From Omphalotus guepiniiformis (lineage: Eukaryota; Basidiomycota; Agaricomycetes; Agaricales; Omphalotaceae): a stretch of DNA of 64,000 bases. Under the pieces are notes generated by a model, which saw only the letters and a program-made list of their open reading frames with translations, did not search any database and was not told the origin of the DNA. Position numbers and translations under genes: made by a program. Shown here one piece after another: positions 58,272 through 64,000 of the stretch (position 1 is its first letter; each line of letters starts with the position of its first letter). The stretch lies in NCBI GenBank assembly GCA_028554645.1, contig JAQOOI010000078.1, forward strand, positions 620,001 through 684,000, in the 5' to 3' direction.

Positions 58272-59449
58272 GGTAATGTTTAAGGGTAGTAGGACAATTG
58301 AGCTTGAGAGGTGAAAAACGGTAAATGCAATTCAAATCCAGTGAACCTTTATATGACCTACCAGCTAATAATAAAGACGCCGACGGGATCTTACCAATGA
58401 AACCAAAGCATCGGGGAATCCGTAAGAAGACATCCTATGAGTTGGATGTATGTTGTAAGCTTCTTTCACCCCGTCCTAAAGTAGGAACGGGAAACGGCGA
58501 TCTGCAAGTCTGCAAGGGAATAAGTGACTCATTTGAATGCAGAAGTGAGATCGAACACGGAAGGGCGAGAGGAAGAGCAAGTATTACGGACCAGATCGTC
58601 TAGGCATGGAGACTGTGCTGCGGGGCACACGGAACCAGAGTACTACACACACAGACCCAGCTACGTTCGTCGAAGTATGTATGCCATAGCGAAGATGAGA
58701 CAATATTTCGGAGATAAATTGTTATCAGAGCTTGAAGGACCGAAAGTGCTTAGCCTTAGAAGGGAGCTGTGTCATCTGTGCCGCGGCGTCTCTATACCAA
58801 GCGCCAAGTTACTGTTACATTTCAAGATTTGGGAAAATCGAGGAGGTTCAAGCAGTGCAGCGGCTGCCAATGATGATGAAACGATCATATGACCGTTGCT
58901 ACAATTTCGACTGGAAACGGAAAATCTTGAATACATAGGCCCGTTAAATGCCTCGGACGAATAAATCATTGCGCTTAAATTGACTGGCGCATGAGAAATT
59001 TCTCATGTCTGGTCCAGCAGGAGTTCAGCTAGATTGACGGAACGTAGAGCAAAAGCATCTACTCACCAGTGCCCGCAAACCGTTGAAACATGAGCCCCGA
59101 TCTTTCACCGCACTACCGCTGTACACGCAAGTCACCGAGTCAGCCTCGCAAGAGTCGATATCAGTGTTTCACGAGAAATAGGATCTTAGCCGGTGCATAC
59201 TAGGTACGAGTAAAGCCGGTCTACATACCAGCTATACAAGCTCCGGCTATCCAGGCAAATCCGCGACGCTGGGCAATATCCTGCATTATCATTATGATAT
59301 ATGAAGTGGGGGCATGAAGACCCTGAAATGCAGACTGAGTCTGAGAGTTAGGGTCGCAGTGGCAGTGCATATGCGGTTCGACCCGGCCCGCTGATCCCAG
59401 TGAAAAATTGCACATCCATCTTCGTTGCTTTGAGTTACAGTATTCAGAA
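58272..59449. other. Intergenic, divergent promoter region
   Basis: About 1.2 kb between the P450 (minus) and UTP16-like (plus) starts. Short frames near 58325-58930 lack domains. On the minus strand near 59220-59295 a short exon-like segment with GT donors is visible, but no protein could be built. Confidence 0.45.
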
Positions 59450-60478
59450 ATGGCGCCAGACCCAGAATCTTATTCCAGCTCAGACGACGAAGCACCAGAA
59501 ACATTCACTCTATCCCAATCCAAAAGTGTCGCCCGGAAACAAAACGACAATCTTCGCCAGCTCGAAGCTGTTGCAAAACAAAAGAAACGAGCTAACAACC
59601 GGGAAAGGGATCGAAAGCTCAAAGAACAAGCTGAACAGAGTCGGAAAAAGAGGAAGATAGATGAAAAGGATGTAGGCGGGGAAAGTGAAAACGAAGAGGA
59701 GGAGGAGGAAGACGGTGTCGAAGCGAGGATGCTGCGAGCCATGAAGCAAGCGGCTGAGGAGTCTGGAGAAGAAAGCGGCGCAGAATCGGAAGAAGATAAG
59801 GACGAGGAGGATGAAATGGACGATGATGATGATGATGATGAGGCGTCTGAGGACGACGACAACGACGAAGAGGCCGAAGACGCGGAAATGGGTGAAATAG
59901 ACGAAGAAGATGAAGATGGTAGTGACATGGAGGAAGACGATGAGAGCGAATTTGAGGGCATCGAAGAAGATGCTTTACCTCAGTCAAATTCAAAACATTT
60001 ACCAGACCATCTGTTCTCGTCGGCATTTTCATCTCAATCTTCCAAAAAGACAAAGCTAGTCGAGACGAAGGCTGCCGCTCGACCGTCGAAAAAACGTAAG
60101 AGAGGAAGAAAAACGCCAAAGGATCTTATTGTAGGGTGAGTAAGGCAAATTGCTCTGTGCAGCGTTCCCTGACAGTCTTTTCTCTTTTGTGCACGTCTCC
60201 AGGTCTCGGGCTATAAGGGCGTTATCCACTAAAGACGATGCACCAAGGGCTTCACCATCTATGCTACCCTCGGCCAAGGTCAAGAAGTTCTTGGATCGTT
60301 CGTTGTCTCTGAGAGGGAATAACTCAAAATCGAGAGGCTGGGAACGGAGAGCAGGTGTGTAGTTCTGGGTCTGTACAGCTCTTTCGTTTCTGAAATCCTA
60401 GCGAATTCAGCAAATCTTGGAAGCATGCGACGACAGGGAGCAGCCGCACAATTTGTACGAGGCTCTGTCCTAGCTTAA
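59450..60478 (+). CDS. UTP16/Bud21-like U3 snoRNA-associated protein
   Basis: Three exons: 59450-60135, 60203-60354 and 60411-60478, joining to 302 codons (301 residues). The N-terminus has a basic coiled region (KKRANNRERDRKLKEQAEQ). A long acidic tract follows (Asp/Glu-rich, about residues 80-175), then a Lys/Arg-rich patch (SKKRKRGRKTPKDLIVG). The C-terminus (SAKVKKFLDRSLSLRGNNSK, then GWERRAANLGSMRRQGAAAQ) fits the U3-snoRNA-associated (Utp16/Bud21) family, which works in the small-subunit processome in the nucleolus. The assignment rests on the C-terminal motif and overall layout. It ends 130 bp from the CHK1 stop (convergent). Confidence 0.75.
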
Positions 60479-60608
60479 TCCAACTCAAAAACGTTCGCAA
60501 GCACAGTCATCACGGCGAATTTGCCATACTGGTCGATACATTCTAATATACACCATGAACACTAAATCGGCATATGATACATGAGATCAAAACCAAGGAA
60601 AGATTATT

Positions 60609-62684
<2,076 letters not shown>

Positions 62685-63422
62685 TGACGTCGAAGCCCTT
62701 TGTTGGGGTTGGCGGTCGTGGCAGTGAGTCAGAGAAGGAGAGTCGCGTATGTCACATCCACGTGATGCTGTGACGTGGATATTTTAATCCCGCCAACATG
62801 TGACCGTGCACATCGTCGCTTGAACCCGGACCAAAGCCATCCAATCCAACGCGAATATCGCCCATACTTAGCTGTGGATTATATTCGAAACTCTGAAGCT
62901 ACGTATCGCTACCTACATAGAGGTATTCCGCAATGTGAAGCACGACTCAGTGTGAGTTCCATCTTCATCATATAGAGACACTGACAAATACATTTGTGCA
63001 TGACAGGTGGGTTGTCCGTTGTCGTCGTAAGGGGAGACTACAGGCCAGTTGTGACTGCACTGTTTTTCTTCGGCATTCGAACACCTAGTGAATCACAAGT
63101 TAAAGTATGTCAGCTACAAAGAGGAATGGCTAGATCGCTCAAGTGCAAAGGCTCGGAGGAATTGGTCATGAGGTAGCCAGTGAGTGTATTTAGAGTGGTT
63201 TTTATAGAAAAGCTCTAGACTAAAGAGTTACTCATCCTATATAATAGTTAAAAACCCACGCGAGTCTCTGGGTACTCGAGGCTCATCTCAAACCTGTCTG
63301 GATGTACCCCCAGATGACAGTGTCAGAGGCATAAAAGGACCAGCGATCGTCGGGCTACTGCTGTAGGACCGCTACTCATGCAAACTACACAACATGCTAC
63401 CACTGATCCCAATTTCTGCTCT
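62685..63422. other. Divergent promoter region, CHK1 and G6PD-like gene
   Basis: About 740 bp between divergent starts. A TATA-like TATATAATAG lies near 63237-63246, about 180 bp before the plus-strand ATG. No gene seen; the plus frame at 62994-63176 has no domain. Confidence 0.5.
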
Positions 63423-64000
63423 ATGGAAACGAAGCCGACTTGCTCAAACCTGAACCAGATCACAGGTAGTGTCGTCATTGTCAGTAAGTATGTCCTACGT
63501 CCATTTCGAGTGCAACGCATATCCTAATGCCTGAGTTCTCAGTCCTTGGAGCGTCTGGGGACCTTGCGAAGAAATTCGTTCGTTAGCTCTCATCTTAGGC
63601 ACCACGCGATGTAGTGACATGACTTTTCACAGCTCTATCCTGCCCACTTCACTCTATTCCGCCGAAACCTCCTTCCGCCTCACATCTATATCATCGGCTA
63701 CGCCCGATCCGTAATCGAGCACGATGCCTTCATCGCACAGGTGACCTCTAACATCAAGGACCCAGGCAATGACCCGAACTTTGCCCACGATCTGGAGAAG
63801 TACAAGGCTATCCTATCCTACCGGGCCGGGAGCTATAACGACCCTTCCGCGTTTGTTGCGCTTAACCAGTACCTCTGCGCTCTCGAAGGGACATTTCCCA
63901 GCAGTTGTAGAACCAAAACAAACAGAGTGTTCTACCTCGCCCTCCCATCCACTGTTTTCGTCTCTGTATCTGAGAACCTGAAGAAATACGTCAGTTCCTC
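63423..64000 (+). CDS. Glucose-6-phosphate 1-dehydrogenase-like, N-terminal part
   Basis: Exons 63423-63483, 63543-63577 and 63633 to beyond the window end keep one frame. The NADP-binding fingerprint VVIVILGASGDLAKK is clear. LLPPHIYIIGYARS and later TKTNRVFYLALPSTVF and SENLKKYV are typical of G6PD, the first enzyme of the oxidative pentose phosphate pathway. Some conserved positions differ: the usual K-K-[TI]-[FY]-P-A-L-F reads KF-LYPAHF across the second intron, and the usual ISYVSGQY reads LSYRAGSY. It may be a divergent paralogue or a gene losing function. The substrate-binding and C-terminal parts are outside the window. Confidence 0.75.

Noticed and set aside
59040..59300. Small minus-strand gene starting MIMQDIAQRRGFAWIAG
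   Set aside because: Donor sites are attractive, but every splice combination I tried ends in a stop within a few codons and no family is recognised.
59470..59961. 163-residue Ser-rich minus-strand frame
   Set aside because: It is the antisense of the Asp/Glu tract of the UTP16-like gene; poly-Ser is the expected mirror of GA-rich codons.

Overview
This is a fungal nuclear genome segment, almost certainly from a mushroom-forming basidiomycete (Agaricomycetes). Genes are dense and cut by many short introns, mostly 42-75 bp, with GT..AG ends and CTGA/CTAA-like branch points. The gene set also fits: expanded F-box proteins, a short secreted tyrosinase, a microsomal P450, TKL-like kinases, and a DUF6729/3'-5' exonuclease gene of the kind repeated in agaric genomes. 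Many coding sequences below were rebuilt by joining exons by eye; where the joined length is a multiple of three and the motifs read through, I say so.

Layout. 1-10.7 kb: an F-box gene cut by the window edge, a second F-box gene, a mitochondrial phosphate carrier, a tyrosinase inside an AT-rich, CpG-poor block, a CxC-type F-box gene (copy 1) and a LENG1/CWC25-like splicing-related gene. 11-31 kb: a TKL-type kinase, another F-box gene, ribosomal protein eL8, Elongator subunit ELP6, a MYND-finger protein, a small hydrophilic fungal protein and a Ser-rich protein with GRGGxGS repeats. 29-48 kb: a repeat-rich accessory region. It holds two diverged copies of an unidentified ~0.9 kb unit, a frameshifted DUF6729/exonuclease gene in a second CpG-poor block, an inverted duplicate of the F-box + LENG1 pair (F-box intact, LENG1 decayed), an intact Ty3/gypsy chromovirus inserted in one copy of the ~0.9 kb unit, and a third CxC F-box copy. 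48.6-64 kb: core housekeeping genes: GCN2 (eIF2alpha kinase), a P450, a UTP16/Bud21-like ribosome-biogenesis protein, CHK1, and the 5' part of a glucose-6-phosphate dehydrogenase-like gene running off the window.

The clearest novelty is the retrotransposon (39709-45788). Its two 209-bp LTRs are identical by eye and it has a 5-bp target duplication (ATATG) and complete gag and pol frames. An 11-nt primer-binding site just inside the 5' LTR is exactly complementary to an internal LTR segment about 30 nt downstream of a TATA-like box, which is the arrangement of Tf1/sushi-type self-priming. A GGGAAAA heptamer lies in the correct phase just before the gag stop for a -1 shift into pol. I saw no bacterial-type operon, CRISPR array or defence system. 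Most genes look independently transcribed and are not functionally linked, apart from the co-duplicated F-box/LENG1 pair.
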